Of a stretch of DNA of 64,000 bases, positions 43,029 through 51,810 are shown in pieces. The notes below the pieces were generated by a model. It had not been told where the DNA came from, ran no database searches, and was given only the letters and a program-made list of their open reading frames with translations. Location of the stretch: the NCBI GenBank assembly GCA_020637235.1, contig JACJWG010000004.1:62001-126000 (forward strand), read 5' to 3'. The stretch is from Acidimicrobiaceae bacterium (GTDB lineage Bacteria; Actinomycetota; Acidimicrobiia; Acidimicrobiales; Ilumatobacteraceae). Positions within the stretch are counted from its first letter, which is position 1. Each line of letters opens with the position of its first letter. A program made the translations under genes and the position numbers.

Positions 43029-43088
43029 CGTTTGCCTCCTCGTCGGCGCCGAGGGAATCCGCCGACCCGTCGAGCTTCGCAGCCCGGT

Positions 43089-43847
43089 TCAGCCGGCCAC
43101 GAGCCGCAGGCCGCCGATCGCCGAGAGCACCAGCACCAGCACGACGAACGACTGCTGCGAGATGCGCGGCAGCGCCCACCGGCCGAGATACACACCCGCG
43201 GCGATGCCGGGGACGACGGTGAGATCCCACAGCAGGGTGTCGCCGGTGAAGAACGCGCCGCCGCTGCCGACCACCCCCAGCGCCAGGTACAGCGGGATCT
43301 TCGCGAGGTTGACGGCGAAGTAGAACCAGGCCGAGGTCCCCACCAGCTCGTCCTTCCCGAGGCCGAGGCCGACCAGATAGGTGTTGATCACCGGACCCGC
43401 GCTGTTCGACACGAAGGTCGTGAACCCGCCGGCGGCGCCGTACATCGCCGACTCGGTCGACGTGGCCGGACGCGGCGGGCGCCGCCGCCACATGCGCCAC
43501 AGCTGGATGCCCACCATGAGCAGGATGGTGCTGCCGATCGTGAGGTCGATCGGGCGCACCGACGACCCGACGATCACGTAGAACACGGTGCCCCCGGCGA
43601 AGCCGAGGCCCACCCAGGGGGCGATCGGACGCAAGAGGTCCCAGCGGGTGTGGTGCCGGTACCAGCTGACCGCGAACACGTCGGCCGCCAACAACAGCGG
43701 CAGCGACGCGCCGGCGATCAGCCGGCCCTCGACCACGGTGGCGACGAGCGGCACCATGAGCAGCCCGCCGCCCGGGATCGCCGTCTTCGAGAGGCCCACG
43801 ACGAAGGCGGCGAGCAGGCCCACCAGCACTGCCTCGACCGTGAACAC
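43089..43847 (-). CDS. TauE/SafE family sulfite exporter-like permease
   Basis: This roughly 252-residue polytopic permease has two repeats of the TauE pattern, seen as VGLLAAFVVGLSKTAIPGGGLL in the first half and GAAGGFTTFVSNSAGPVINTYL in the second. It probably moves an organic or sulfur anion. The start is uncertain: GTG 43847 is the best candidate, and no ATG is available. It lies 44 bp downstream of the flavin monooxygenase in the same direction, which suggests it transports a substrate or product of that pathway. Confidence 0.85.
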   Translation of the reverse strand: MFTVEAVLVGLLAAFVVGLSKTAIPGGGLLMVPLVATVVEGRLIAGASLPLLLAADVFAVSWYRHHTRWDLLRPIAPWVGLGFAGGTVFYVIVGSSVRPIDLTIGSTILLMVGIQLWRMWRRRPPRPATSTESAMYGAAGGFTTFVSNSAGPVINTYLVGLGLGKDELVGTSAWFYFAVNLAKIPLYLALGVVGSGGAFFTGDTLLWDLTVVPGIAAGVYLGRWALPRISQQSFVVLVLVLSAIGGLRLVAG

Positions 43848-43891
43848 GAGTGCGGACTCTACGGCCGTGTGGGCGTCGCGACGGTGCGGAG

Positions 43892-45568
43892 TCAGCAGAG
43901 GATCGTTCGGAGCGCGTCCTCGATCGCCGCTGCCGGCTCGAGTGGCGTCGCCTCGGCGCGCCACGCGACGTGCTGGTCGGGACGCACGAGCATCGCCGCA
44001 GCCGGGCCGAGCCGGCACCGCGCTGCCCATCCGTCGGGCTCGGCGACGTCCTCGCCGAGACGCACGTGGCGCACCGGTACACCCGTTGCGGTGGCAGCGG
44101 CGTCGAGGGCCGCCGCCCAGCGATCGTGGGAGCCGGCGCTGAACATCGTGAAGGCGTCGCCAGCCACGAGGTCGAGTGTCGAGCGTCCGTCGGGCAGCCA
44201 GCCGTGGGGGAGACGAGCGCCCACCTCCCCAGCCGGATCGAAGACGCTCGGGTCGGTGATCGGCGCGGGCGGATCGCCGTCGCGTACCAGCGCGCCGTCG
44301 GCGTACACGTAGCCGAGTTGCAGGCCGAGCATGTCGAAATGGGTGGCCTGGTCCTGCACCGCGGCTGCGATCGTGTCGCGCTTCGACGGATCGCCGAGCA
44401 CCACGGCCAGATCGGCCCCGGTGGTGCCGGGACGCACCTCGAGCGCCTGGTACAGGCTCACCATCTTGAACGCGTTCGACGCGCTCTGGTCGCAGTTCGT
44501 GACTGCCACCGGATGACGCTCCACCTCGTAGGTGTCGAGCAGGCGCGACGTCGCCCAGCCGTCCTCCACCGCACACAGCTTCCACACGAGGCCCTGCGCG
44601 TCGGCGACCCCCGTGTTGAGGCCCATGCCGCCCGTGGGTGGGAAGCGGTGCGCGGCGTCGCCGACCAGGAACACCCGACCGTCTCGCATCCGCTCGGCCA
44701 CCTGCGCGGTCATGTGCCAGGTGCCGGTGCGGACCACCTCCACCGGCGCGGCGTCGTCGCCGATCGCCGCCCGGACGATCGCCGCGCCGCGTCCGGTGTC
44801 GTAGTCGGCCGCGGTCTCGACCGACGCGTCGTACGACGTCATGAACACCCACTCCCGATCGAGGTCGTGGGCGATGAAGGTGCCCGATGCATCGGGATCC
44901 ATCACGAAGTGGAGCACGCCGAGGCGTTCGGTCACGTACCGCCGCAGATCGGCCAGCAGGTGGATCGCGACGAAGTCCTGCAGGCTCGCCGGACCGATCA
45001 TGTCGATGCCGAGCCACTTGCGCACGGCGCTCCCGGCGCCGTCGGCGCCCAGCAGATACGAGCTGCGCACCACGAGCTCGTCGCCCGACTCGACGTCGCG
45101 CACGATCGACGTGACCCCGTCGCCGTCCTGCTCGCCCGACACCCACTCGACGCCGTGGCGGATCTCGACGAGCGGTTCGGTCGCGAGGGCCGCCGCCATC
45201 AGCGGCTCGAGCCGGTGCTGGCTGATGTTCCGCAGCGGCGTCGGCGTGAGAGCGAGGCACTCGTCGCCCTGACGTTCGAACGGGAGCCGGCCGATCAGCT
45301 CGCCGTTCAATCGGGTCACGAAGTTCACCCAGCCGGCATCGACCGGGTCCTTCGCGATCGCCTCGATCGCCGCCATGTCGAACCCGGCCTGGCGGAAGAT
45401 CTCGAGCGTGCGTGCGTTCACCACGTGCGCCGACGGATTCGGCTGCGGCCCGTCGCGACGCTCCACCACCAGGCACCGCCGACCGGCGTTCGCGAGCAGC
45501 CGGGCGAGCGTCATACCCGTCGGGCCGGCGCCCACCACCAGGAACGGCACGTCGACGTCGGCGGCCAT
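43892..45568 (-). CDS. FAD-dependent aromatic hydroxylase (PheA/TfdB type)
   Basis: This 558-residue class A flavoprotein hydroxylase has an FAD Rossmann motif FLVVGAGPTGMTLARLLANAG, a DG motif in YLLGADGAGSAVRKWLG, GD motif RVFLVGDAAHRFPPTGGMGLN and a C-terminal thioredoxin-like domain. It probably hydroxylates a phenolic compound with NAD(P)H and oxygen. The ATG overlaps the SDR stop (TGATG). With the VOC and SDR genes upstream it forms a compact aromatic-degradation operon facing a TetR gene. Confidence 0.9.
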   Translation of the reverse strand: MAADVDVPFLVVGAGPTGMTLARLLANAGRRCLVVERRDGPQPNPSAHVVNARTLEIFRQAGFDMAAIEAIAKDPVDAGWVNFVTRLNGELIGRLPFERQGDECLALTPTPLRNISQHRLEPLMAAALATEPLVEIRHGVEWVSGEQDGDGVTSIVRDVESGDELVVRSSYLLGADGAGSAVRKWLGIDMIGPASLQDFVAIHLLADLRRYVTERLGVLHFVMDPDASGTFIAHDLDREWVFMTSYDASVETAADYDTGRGAAIVRAAIGDDAAPVEVVRTGTWHMTAQVAERMRDGRVFLVGDAAHRFPPTGGMGLNTGVADAQGLVWKLCAVEDGWATSRLLDTYEVERHPVAVTNCDQSASNAFKMVSLYQALEVRPGTTGADLAVVLGDPSKRDTIAAAVQDQATHFDMLGLQLGYVYADGALVRDGDPPAPITDPSVFDPAGEVGARLPHGWLPDGRSTLDLVAGDAFTMFSAGSHDRWAAALDAAATATGVPVRHVRLGEDVAEPDGWAARCRLGPAAAMLVRPDQHVAWRAEATPLEPAAAIEDALRTILC

Positions 45569-46347
45569 CAGAAGATCCCCGCCGAGCTGCCGCCGTCGAG
45601 TTGGAGGTTCTGCCCGCTGATGTAGCCGGCCTGTGCGCTGCACAGGAACGCGCACGCATCGCCGAACTCCTCCGGACGGCCGAGCCGCCCGGCCGCGATC
45701 GAGCGTGCCATGTGCGCGTACGCCTCGTCGACGCTGATGTTCGCCATCGACGCGTGCAACTCGGCCATCTGCCGCTGACGTGACGTGTCGATCCGCTCGG
45801 GCAGCAGGTTGTTGATCGTGACGTTGGCCTTCGCCACGTCCTTCGACAGCGCCTTGGCCACCGAGGTGAGCCCGGTGCGTGCACCGGTCGACAATCCCAT
45901 CGGCGCGAGCGGCGTCTTCACCATCGCCGAGGTGATGTTGACGATCCGTCCGAAACGTCGCGCCACCATGCCGTCGAGGACGGCTCGGATCATCGCCAAC
46001 GGGGCGAGCATGTTGGCGTCGAGCGCGGCGATCCACTCGTCGCGGCCCCAGTCGGCGAAGCGACCGGGCGTCGGCCCACCGTTGTTGGTGACGAGGATGT
46101 CGGGCTCGGCACAGGCGGCGAGCAGCGCGACCTGCGTCTCGGCCTCGGCGACGTCGCCGGCGACCGTTGTGATCTCGACCGCGTGCTGCGACGACAACTG
46201 TTCGGCGGCCTGGGTGAGCGACGCGACGTCGCGTCCGTTGATCGTGACATGCACGCCTTCACGGGCGAGGGCGTCGGCGCAGGCGAAGCCGAGCCCGCGG
46301 CTCGACGCGCACACGATCGCCCGTCGTCCGGCGATGCCGAGGTCCAC
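45568..46347 (-). CDS. Short-chain dehydrogenase-like protein lacking the YxxxK catalytic pair
   Basis: The 259-residue SDR fold is clear: an NAD(P) loop CASSRGLGFACADALA, NNGGPTPG (NAG-like), NITSAMVKTP with Ser140, and PEEFGDACAFLCSAQAGYISG at the end. At the catalytic Tyr and Lys positions, 13 and 17 residues after the Ser, it has Ser153 and Arg157 (GLSTGAR). It may belong to the subgroup with LSN-type residues here, or use a different mechanism. It sits between the VOC gene (3-bp gap) and the hydroxylase (1-bp overlap). The start is GTG. Confidence 0.85.
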   Translation of the reverse strand: MDLGIAGRRAIVCASSRGLGFACADALAREGVHVTINGRDVASLTQAAEQLSSQHAVEITTVAGDVAEAETQVALLAACAEPDILVTNNGGPTPGRFADWGRDEWIAALDANMLAPLAMIRAVLDGMVARRFGRIVNITSAMVKTPLAPMGLSTGARTGLTSVAKALSKDVAKANVTINNLLPERIDTSRQRQMAELHASMANISVDEAYAHMARSIAAGRLGRPEEFGDACAFLCSAQAGYISGQNLQLDGGSSAGIF

Positions 46348-46350
46348 GGA

Positions 46351-46911
46351 TCAGCCCTGCGCGCCGTCGAGCCGAGCGGCCATCGCGGCGCGCCAGTCGT
46401 CGAAGGCCTGGAACTCGGGCAGCGACTCGATCTTCGAGCGGGTGGTGGCGGCGATCTCGGCGTCGGTCGACGTGAGGTCGAGCCCGTCGGCGTAGGGCTG
46501 GGCGACGTGGAACGGTGAATCGACGAAGCACTCGACACCGTTGCCCTCGGGATCGGTGAAGTAGAGCGACCAGGCGTTCCCGTGCGAGATCGGGATCACG
46601 GAGGTCACCTCGGCCGCCGCGAGCCGTTGGCCGATCGTCCGCAGCTCGTCGAGGCTGCTGGCGCGGAACGCCATGTGGTCGGCCAACATGAAGGCGCGCG
46701 TCGGCGGCTCGGGGGTCTGCACCAGCACGATCTGATGGTGCGCCGACGGGTCCTGGGTGAGAAACGCCATCTCGCCCATGCCCGGCACCGGCTCGCCCCG
46801 GTTGGAGACCTGGAAGCCGAGCACGTCGGTGTAGAACGCGACCATCCGATCGAGATCGCGTACCGCCAGCGTGACGTGTCCGAGCGAGAGGCGTGGGTGC
46901 GTGTCCGTCAT
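46351..46911 (-). CDS. VOC family extradiol-dioxygenase-like protein
   Basis: This 186-residue protein has the extradiol/VOC pattern LGHVTLAVRDLDRMVAFYTDVLGF, with candidate metal ligands His (GHVTL), His (DHMAFRA) and Glu (GVECFVD). It could open a catechol ring or isomerise an aromatic breakdown product, in keeping with the downstream hydroxylase. The ATG at 46911 is preferred over one 12 codons upstream, which would run into the operator-like repeat at 46923. It is the first gene of the operon. Confidence 0.85.
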   Translation of the reverse strand: MTDTHPRLSLGHVTLAVRDLDRMVAFYTDVLGFQVSNRGEPVPGMGEMAFLTQDPSAHHQIVLVQTPEPPTRAFMLADHMAFRASSLDELRTIGQRLAAAEVTSVIPISHGNAWSLYFTDPEGNGVECFVDSPFHVAQPYADGLDLTSTDAEIAATTRSKIESLPEFQAFDDWRAAMAARLDGAQG

Positions 46912-46922
46912 AGCTGACAGCG

Positions 46923-46941
46923 TGTCCAATATTGATGGACA
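46923..46941. promoter_or_regulatory. TetR operator-like inverted repeat
   Basis: TGTCCA and TGGACA, 7 nt apart (AATATTGA-centred, AT-rich), lie in the 68-bp spacer between the divergent TetR gene and the catabolic operon. On the minus strand TTGACA lies close by (46942-46947). Control of both transcription units by the adjacent TetR protein is the simplest reading. Confidence 0.6.
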
Positions 46942-46979
46942 TGTCAATGGCGGATCGGCTCGGCGGATAGGCTGGGGAG

Positions 46980-47615
46980 GTGACCGTCGCGACCGAGCAG
47001 GTGGTGCCCACCCGAGGCCACAAGAAGAAGGCTCGTACCCGCCAGCTGCTGCTCGACACCGCGATGGAGGTGCTCGCCGAGCAGGGTGAAGGATTCAGCG
47101 TCGCCGACATCGCCGCTCGCGCCGGTGTCTCGCACGGCACGTTCTACAACTACTTCACCGATCGCGATCAGCTGGTGGCGGCGCTCGTCCCACATCTCGT
47201 CGAGACCTTCGCCGCCCGGTCGGCCGCCGAGGTCGACGATCCCGACCCGGCGGCGCGGTTCGCGCTCATCACCGCACGTGGGCTCGCTCGCGCTGTTGCA
47301 GCACCGGACACGCTGCGCGTCGCCCTGCGCATCGAGGCCCTGCAACGCGCGGTGCTGGTCGAGGGCCCGCTGTCGTACCTGCGCGCCGACCTGCGCGCCG
47401 GCCACGCCGCCGGCCGGTTCACCGACCGAGCCGACGACGGCACGCTCGACGTGGTGATCGGGTCGCTCGTGTTGGCGGCGCGCCGGATCGTCGACGGCGA
47501 GACCCGCCCGGCCTATCGCCGCTCCGTCATCCGCACCCTGCTGCGTGGCCTCGGGCTCGACGACACCGAGGCCGCCGAACTCGCCTCGCGGGCGGTGGCC
47601 GCGGCGCGCCCCTGA
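46980..47615 (+). CDS. TetR family regulator of the aromatic operon
   Basis: The 211-residue TetR protein has a basic N-terminus (RGHKKKARTRQLLLDTAMEV) and an HTH (FSVADIAARAGVSHGTFYNYF). GGGGAGG directly precedes the GTG start at 46980. It is divergent from the VOC-SDR-hydroxylase-permease operon and shares with it the inverted repeat at 46923-46941, so it most likely represses both. The inducer is probably an aromatic substrate. Confidence 0.9.
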   Translation: MTVATEQVVPTRGHKKKARTRQLLLDTAMEVLAEQGEGFSVADIAARAGVSHGTFYNYFTDRDQLVAALVPHLVETFAARSAAEVDDPDPAARFALITARGLARAVAAPDTLRVALRIEALQRAVLVEGPLSYLRADLRAGHAAGRFTDRADDGTLDVVIGSLVLAARRIVDGETRPAYRRSVIRTLLRGLGLDDTEAAELASRAVAAARP

Positions 47616-47648
47616 CGTCCGAGCACGCGCTCGTGCGGCGCGGTCCCG

Positions 47649-48995
47649 TCAACCGAGCGGCGGCAACTCGCGGCGGCGCCGGAAGAGCTCGTCGGCAGCT
47701 GCCTGGGCCCCGGTCGCGACGGCGGCGACGTCGGCCGTCAGCACCTCGCCACCCGACACCAGATGGGCCCCACGCACCCACACGTCGGTCACGTCGCGAG
47801 ACGACGCGGTGAACACCAGGTGCGCCGGCGCGTTGAAGTCGTGCCCGTGCATCACGGGCACGAAGTGGAGCGCACGCAGATCGACGGCCACGATGTCGGC
47901 GTCCTTGCCCACTTCGAGCGACCCGGTCACGTCGTCCAACCCCAGCGCCCGCGCCCCGGAGAGCGTGGCCATGTCGAGCACGTCCCACGGGTCACCGCTC
48001 GTCGGGTCGAGCGTGCTCACCTTCTGCAACAGCGAGGCGAACTTCATCTCCTGCAGGATGTCGAGGTTGTTGTTCTCCTTCTCCCCGTCGGAGCCGATGG
48101 CGCACACCACGCCATGCTCGCGGTAGGCGCCGATGCGCGCCGCGCCGGACGAGAGCTTCATGTTCGAACACGGGCAGTGCACCATCGCCGTGCCGGTCTG
48201 CGCGAGCAGTTGCACCTCACGATCGTCGAGCCAGACGCAGTGGGCGATCACGGTGCGCGGCCCGAGCACTCCACGGTCGAAGAACTCCTCGATCGGACGC
48301 CGACCGAACCGGCGCAGGCACTCCTGCACCTCCCAGATGCTCTCCGACGAGTGCGTGTGCAGTCCGGTGTCGAACTCCTCGGCGAGCGCAGCTGCGGCGC
48401 GGAACATGTCGGCCGAGCAGTACATGATGTGCTCGAGTCCCACCCAGGTGCGGACTCGGCCATCGGCCGCGGTGCGATGCGACTCGAGCAGCTGCCGGTT
48501 GGTGCCGAGGGTCTCGAACCAGTCGTACCGATCCGCGGTGTACGGAACCAGCGTGGCCCGGATGCCGAGCACGTCGGCCACGTGTGCGCTGCGGTGCATG
48601 TGTCGCCACATGTCCATCACCGACGTGACACCACCCCGCAGGCACTCGGTGTACGCCATCCACGACGCGTGCTCGGCGATGTCCTCGGTGAGCGCCCGAT
48701 GCGCCGGATCGACGTGCTGCTCGAGCCACTCCCACAACGCCAGCGACTCCGCGGTGCCGCGGAGCAGACCCGAGTGCAGGTGAGCGTTGGTGAGACCGGG
48801 GATCAGCACGTGGCCCGTGAGGTCGAGCGTGGGCACCGCGCCCACCGCCGGGTGGTGGTCGATCTCGTCGACGTTCCCGACTGCTGCGATCCGTCCGTCG
48901 AGGACGAGCACCGAACCGGGGTCGAACACCTCCTTGCGGCCCTCCATCGGCACCACGATCGCGTTGCGGAGCAGGAAGCTGGAGGAGGTCGGCAT
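47649..48995 (-). CDS. TRZ/ATZ family amidohydrolase
   Basis: This 448-residue metal-dependent deaminase/chlorohydrolase has PGLTNAHLHSG (H-x-H), GLHTHSSES (His), VIAHCVWLDD (His) and CAIGSDGEKENNN (Asp), all four metal or catalytic motifs of the cytosine-deaminase-like group. N- and C-terminal beta-sandwich parts are complete. Substrates in the family include triazines, S-adenosylhomocysteine, guanine and 8-oxoguanine. It starts 12 bp after the adenine-deaminase-like gene in the same operon, which supports a purine or related heterocycle. Confidence 0.9.
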   Translation of the reverse strand: MPTSSSFLLRNAIVVPMEGRKEVFDPGSVLVLDGRIAAVGNVDEIDHHPAVGAVPTLDLTGHVLIPGLTNAHLHSGLLRGTAESLALWEWLEQHVDPAHRALTEDIAEHASWMAYTECLRGGVTSVMDMWRHMHRSAHVADVLGIRATLVPYTADRYDWFETLGTNRQLLESHRTAADGRVRTWVGLEHIMYCSADMFRAAAALAEEFDTGLHTHSSESIWEVQECLRRFGRRPIEEFFDRGVLGPRTVIAHCVWLDDREVQLLAQTGTAMVHCPCSNMKLSSGAARIGAYREHGVVCAIGSDGEKENNNLDILQEMKFASLLQKVSTLDPTSGDPWDVLDMATLSGARALGLDDVTGSLEVGKDADIVAVDLRALHFVPVMHGHDFNAPAHLVFTASSRDVTDVWVRGAHLVSGGEVLTADVAAVATGAQAAADELFRRRRELPPLG

Positions 48996-49007
48996 CGGGA
49001 CTCCGAT

Positions 49008-50819
49008 TCAGTGGTGGTGGGCCGGCTGCGCGCCGTCGACGACGAGCGGCGGCACCAGTGAGAACGAGCCGGTCTCGACGATGCCCCGATCGGTGACGCC
49101 GACCAGCGGGATGTTCGGCAGGCACATGAAGTTGAGGGCGTACACGGGTCGGTACGGCAGGGTGCAGCCGAGGTCGTCGACCAGGCTCCGCTCCACGGCC
49201 TCTAGGTCGGCCGCCACCTCGGGCAGCTGCCGGTCGGACAGCAACCCGGCGATCGGCAGCGCCAGCAACGCGAGCACCCGTCCGCCGGACACGGTGCAGT
49301 ACCCGCCGCCGGCGGCGGCCACGGTGTCGGCAGCCAGCGCCATGTCGTCGGGGTCGTCGCCGTACACGACGATGTTGTGCGAGTCGTGGTTCACGGTGGA
49401 GGCGAACGCCCCACCGCGAATGCCGAGACCGCCGATGAAGCACCGGCCGACGGCACCTGCTCCGCTGTGACGCTCGATCACCGCCATCCGCGCGACGTCG
49501 GCCGCGGCGTCGGGGGCCACGATGCCGTCGACCACCGGCAGCGAGGCGACCCGCATGGTCTTCGGCCCGCCGAACTCCACCACCACGGCGTCCACCTCGG
49601 TGGCGTCGGCGTTCGGCGCCGCGAGGACGATGTCGGCGGCAGCGACGCGCCGGTCGAGGCGGACGGTGTCACGAGCCCAGGCCGGGTGCTCGAACGCAGG
49701 CGGTTCGTCGAGCAGGGCGCCGTCCGACGCGACCAGGCGACCGTCGACGAACACCGACGAGACCGCGAACGACGCGAGGTCGTCGAGCACGACGAGACCG
49801 GCACGTCGCCCGGGCGACACCGAGCCGAGGTCGCGTTCGAGGCGCATCAGCTCGGCGGTGTTGACGGTGGCCATCTGGATGGCCTGCACCGGTGTGAAAC
49901 CCGACTCGATGGCGAGCCGCACCCGATGGTCGAGGTGACCTTCTCGCCACAGCAGGTCGGGGTGGACGTCGTCGGTGCAGAGCACCAGCCCGCGCAGGTC
50001 GAGACCGTCGCGGCGCACCCGATCGGCCAGCGCGGGCCACTCGTCGGGCGGCAGGCGGTCGGGTCGCGGGGTGAGCAGGACACGCAGGCCACGGCGGAGC
50101 TGCGCCACCACTTCGTCGACGCTCTCGGCGACGTGAGTGTCCTCGAGCCCGGCGGCCACGCTGGCGTCGAGCGGCGCACCGGTCATGCCCGGCAGTTGGC
50201 CACCGACGGTCCGGCCGAGCGAGATCGCGGTGTCGATCCGGCCCAGCGTCTCGGGATCGGCCATCAGCAGCAGGGCCGGGTTGATGTCGCCACCGATCGC
50301 GACGGCGTCGGAGCGGGCGAGGAGCGCTGCGATGTCGACATCGCCGAGCACGCCACCGGAGGTCTCGAGATGGCTGGGCAGCGCAGGCACCCGTCCGGGC
50401 ACGCGCAGACGCAGGTCGAGCGGCAGCGGGGCCGCCTCGCGGACCAACAGGTCGATGCCGGCGAGGCCGAGCACGTTGGCGATCTCGTGCGGGTCGGCGC
50501 ACAGGGTGAGCACACCGCGCGGCACGATCGCGCGGGCCAGTTCGGTGACGGTGAGGTTGCAGCTCTCGACGTGCACGTGCGGGTCGATCAGTCCCGGCGC
50601 CACATGGCGACCCTCGAGGTCGATCACCTCCGTCGTCGCGCCGATCACGCCGGCCGCGAGCTCACCCCACGCGGCGACGTGTCCGCCGGCGATCGCCACA
50701 TCGGCGCGCACCACCTCGCCGGTGGTGACCGCGATCACCCGCGCGTCGCGCAGGACGACGTCGGCAGCCAGGTCGCCCATGGCCACGCGCACGAGGCGGG
50801 CACGGGTCACGACGTCCAT
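49008..50819 (-). CDS. Adenine deaminase family protein with altered metal site
   Basis: The 603-residue protein has the Ade architecture. Conserved parts are GLIDPHVHVES (His81, His83), CADPHEIANVLGLAG, CTDDVHPDLLWREGHLD and the C-terminal NHDSHNIVVYGDD and GRVLALLALPIAGLLSD blocks. Compared with the E. coli enzyme as I remember it, the Glu of the A-E-M-M-x-Y-P-G loop is replaced in AIGGDINPALL. The His of D-G-H-x-P-G is Gln208 (GGQLPG). Deamination of adenine is therefore uncertain. The gene heads a two-gene operon divergent from the molybdenum-hydroxylase genes. Confidence 0.8.
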   Translation of the reverse strand: MDVVTRARLVRVAMGDLAADVVLRDARVIAVTTGEVVRADVAIAGGHVAAWGELAAGVIGATTEVIDLEGRHVAPGLIDPHVHVESCNLTVTELARAIVPRGVLTLCADPHEIANVLGLAGIDLLVREAAPLPLDLRLRVPGRVPALPSHLETSGGVLGDVDIAALLARSDAVAIGGDINPALLLMADPETLGRIDTAISLGRTVGGQLPGMTGAPLDASVAAGLEDTHVAESVDEVVAQLRRGLRVLLTPRPDRLPPDEWPALADRVRRDGLDLRGLVLCTDDVHPDLLWREGHLDHRVRLAIESGFTPVQAIQMATVNTAELMRLERDLGSVSPGRRAGLVVLDDLASFAVSSVFVDGRLVASDGALLDEPPAFEHPAWARDTVRLDRRVAAADIVLAAPNADATEVDAVVVEFGGPKTMRVASLPVVDGIVAPDAAADVARMAVIERHSGAGAVGRCFIGGLGIRGGAFASTVNHDSHNIVVYGDDPDDMALAADTVAAAGGGYCTVSGGRVLALLALPIAGLLSDRQLPEVAADLEAVERSLVDDLGCTLPYRPVYALNFMCLPNIPLVGVTDRGIVETGSFSLVPPLVVDGAQPAHHH

Positions 50820-50935
50820 GGTCGGGAGGGTAGGACGGCGTGAGGTCGTGGTCGGCGAGCGGTGCGTTACGGCTGTGTCAATCCTGCGTTCGGCGGGCGA
50901 TCCACGCCGGCGGCGATCGCTAGCGTCCGGGCCGC

Positions 50936-51810
50936 ATGAAGCCGGCGCCGTTCGAGTACGTCGACCCCGACGACGTGACCGCGGTGCTGGACGTGCTGGC
51001 CGAACGTGTGGCCGGCGGCGACGACGTGGTGCTGCTGGCGGGTGGGCAGAGCCTCGTCCCGCTGATGAACCTCCGTCTCGCCCAGCCCGACGTGGTGATC
51101 GATCTGCGCCGCTGTGGCGAACTGCGCAGCGTGCGTGTCGACGATGCCGGTGTGACCGCCGGCGCGCTCGTCACGGCTGCCGAGTTGCTGGAGCACACGG
51201 AGGCGAGTGCGCTGCCCGGACTCGCCGAGGCACTCGGCCACGTCGGACATCCCCAGATCCGCAACCGCACCACGATCGGCGGCTCGATCGCGCATGCCGA
51301 CCCGGCGGCCGAGTTGCCGGCGCTGCTCGTGGCCCTCGACGGCCACGTCGTGGTCGCCCGTCGCGCACGCGCCGAACGGCGGGTCTCGGCCGACGAGTGG
51401 TTCCTCGGCCCCACGTCCACCGCTCGCGAGCCCGACGAGCTGCTCGTCGCCGTGCACCTGCCGCGCCTCGACGGGCGCGTCGCCGTGATGGAAGTGGGAG
51501 ATCGTCCTGGCGACTTCGCCGTCGTCGGCGTGGTGGTCGCCGTCGGCGTGGGCGACGACCATCGCATCGTCGTGTTCGGTGCCGGAGGTCGCCCGCAGCG
51601 TCTGCGCGGCGCCGAGGCCGTGCTGCGCGAGGTGCTCGACGAACACCAGCGCAGGTCGGCTCCGCTCGACGCCGTGATCGCAGCAGTGCGGCGCGACACC
51701 GAGGCGTCGGGCGACGGCACGCACCCGCCGAATATCGGCGTCACGTCGCGGGCACGCTCGTCGGCCGGGCGCTCGCCCACGTGCTCCACCTCGGCACGGC
51801 GGCAGCGTGA
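50936..51810 (+). pseudogene. FAD subunit of a xanthine-dehydrogenase-like enzyme (CoxM type), frameshifted
   Basis: Residues 1-260 are a normal CoxM-type FAD subunit: LLAGGQSLVPLMNLRLAQPD and the FAD loop TIGGSIAHADPAAELPALL. At about 51715 the frame breaks. The expected C-terminus (HAPAEYRRHVAGTLVGRALA) is present one frame over and stops at TGA 51808-51810, where it overlaps the next gene's GTG as GTGA. A single missing base near 51715 explains this. As written, the frame runs on to 52306 as nonsense. Either the gene is damaged or the sequence has an error here. Confidence 0.75.
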
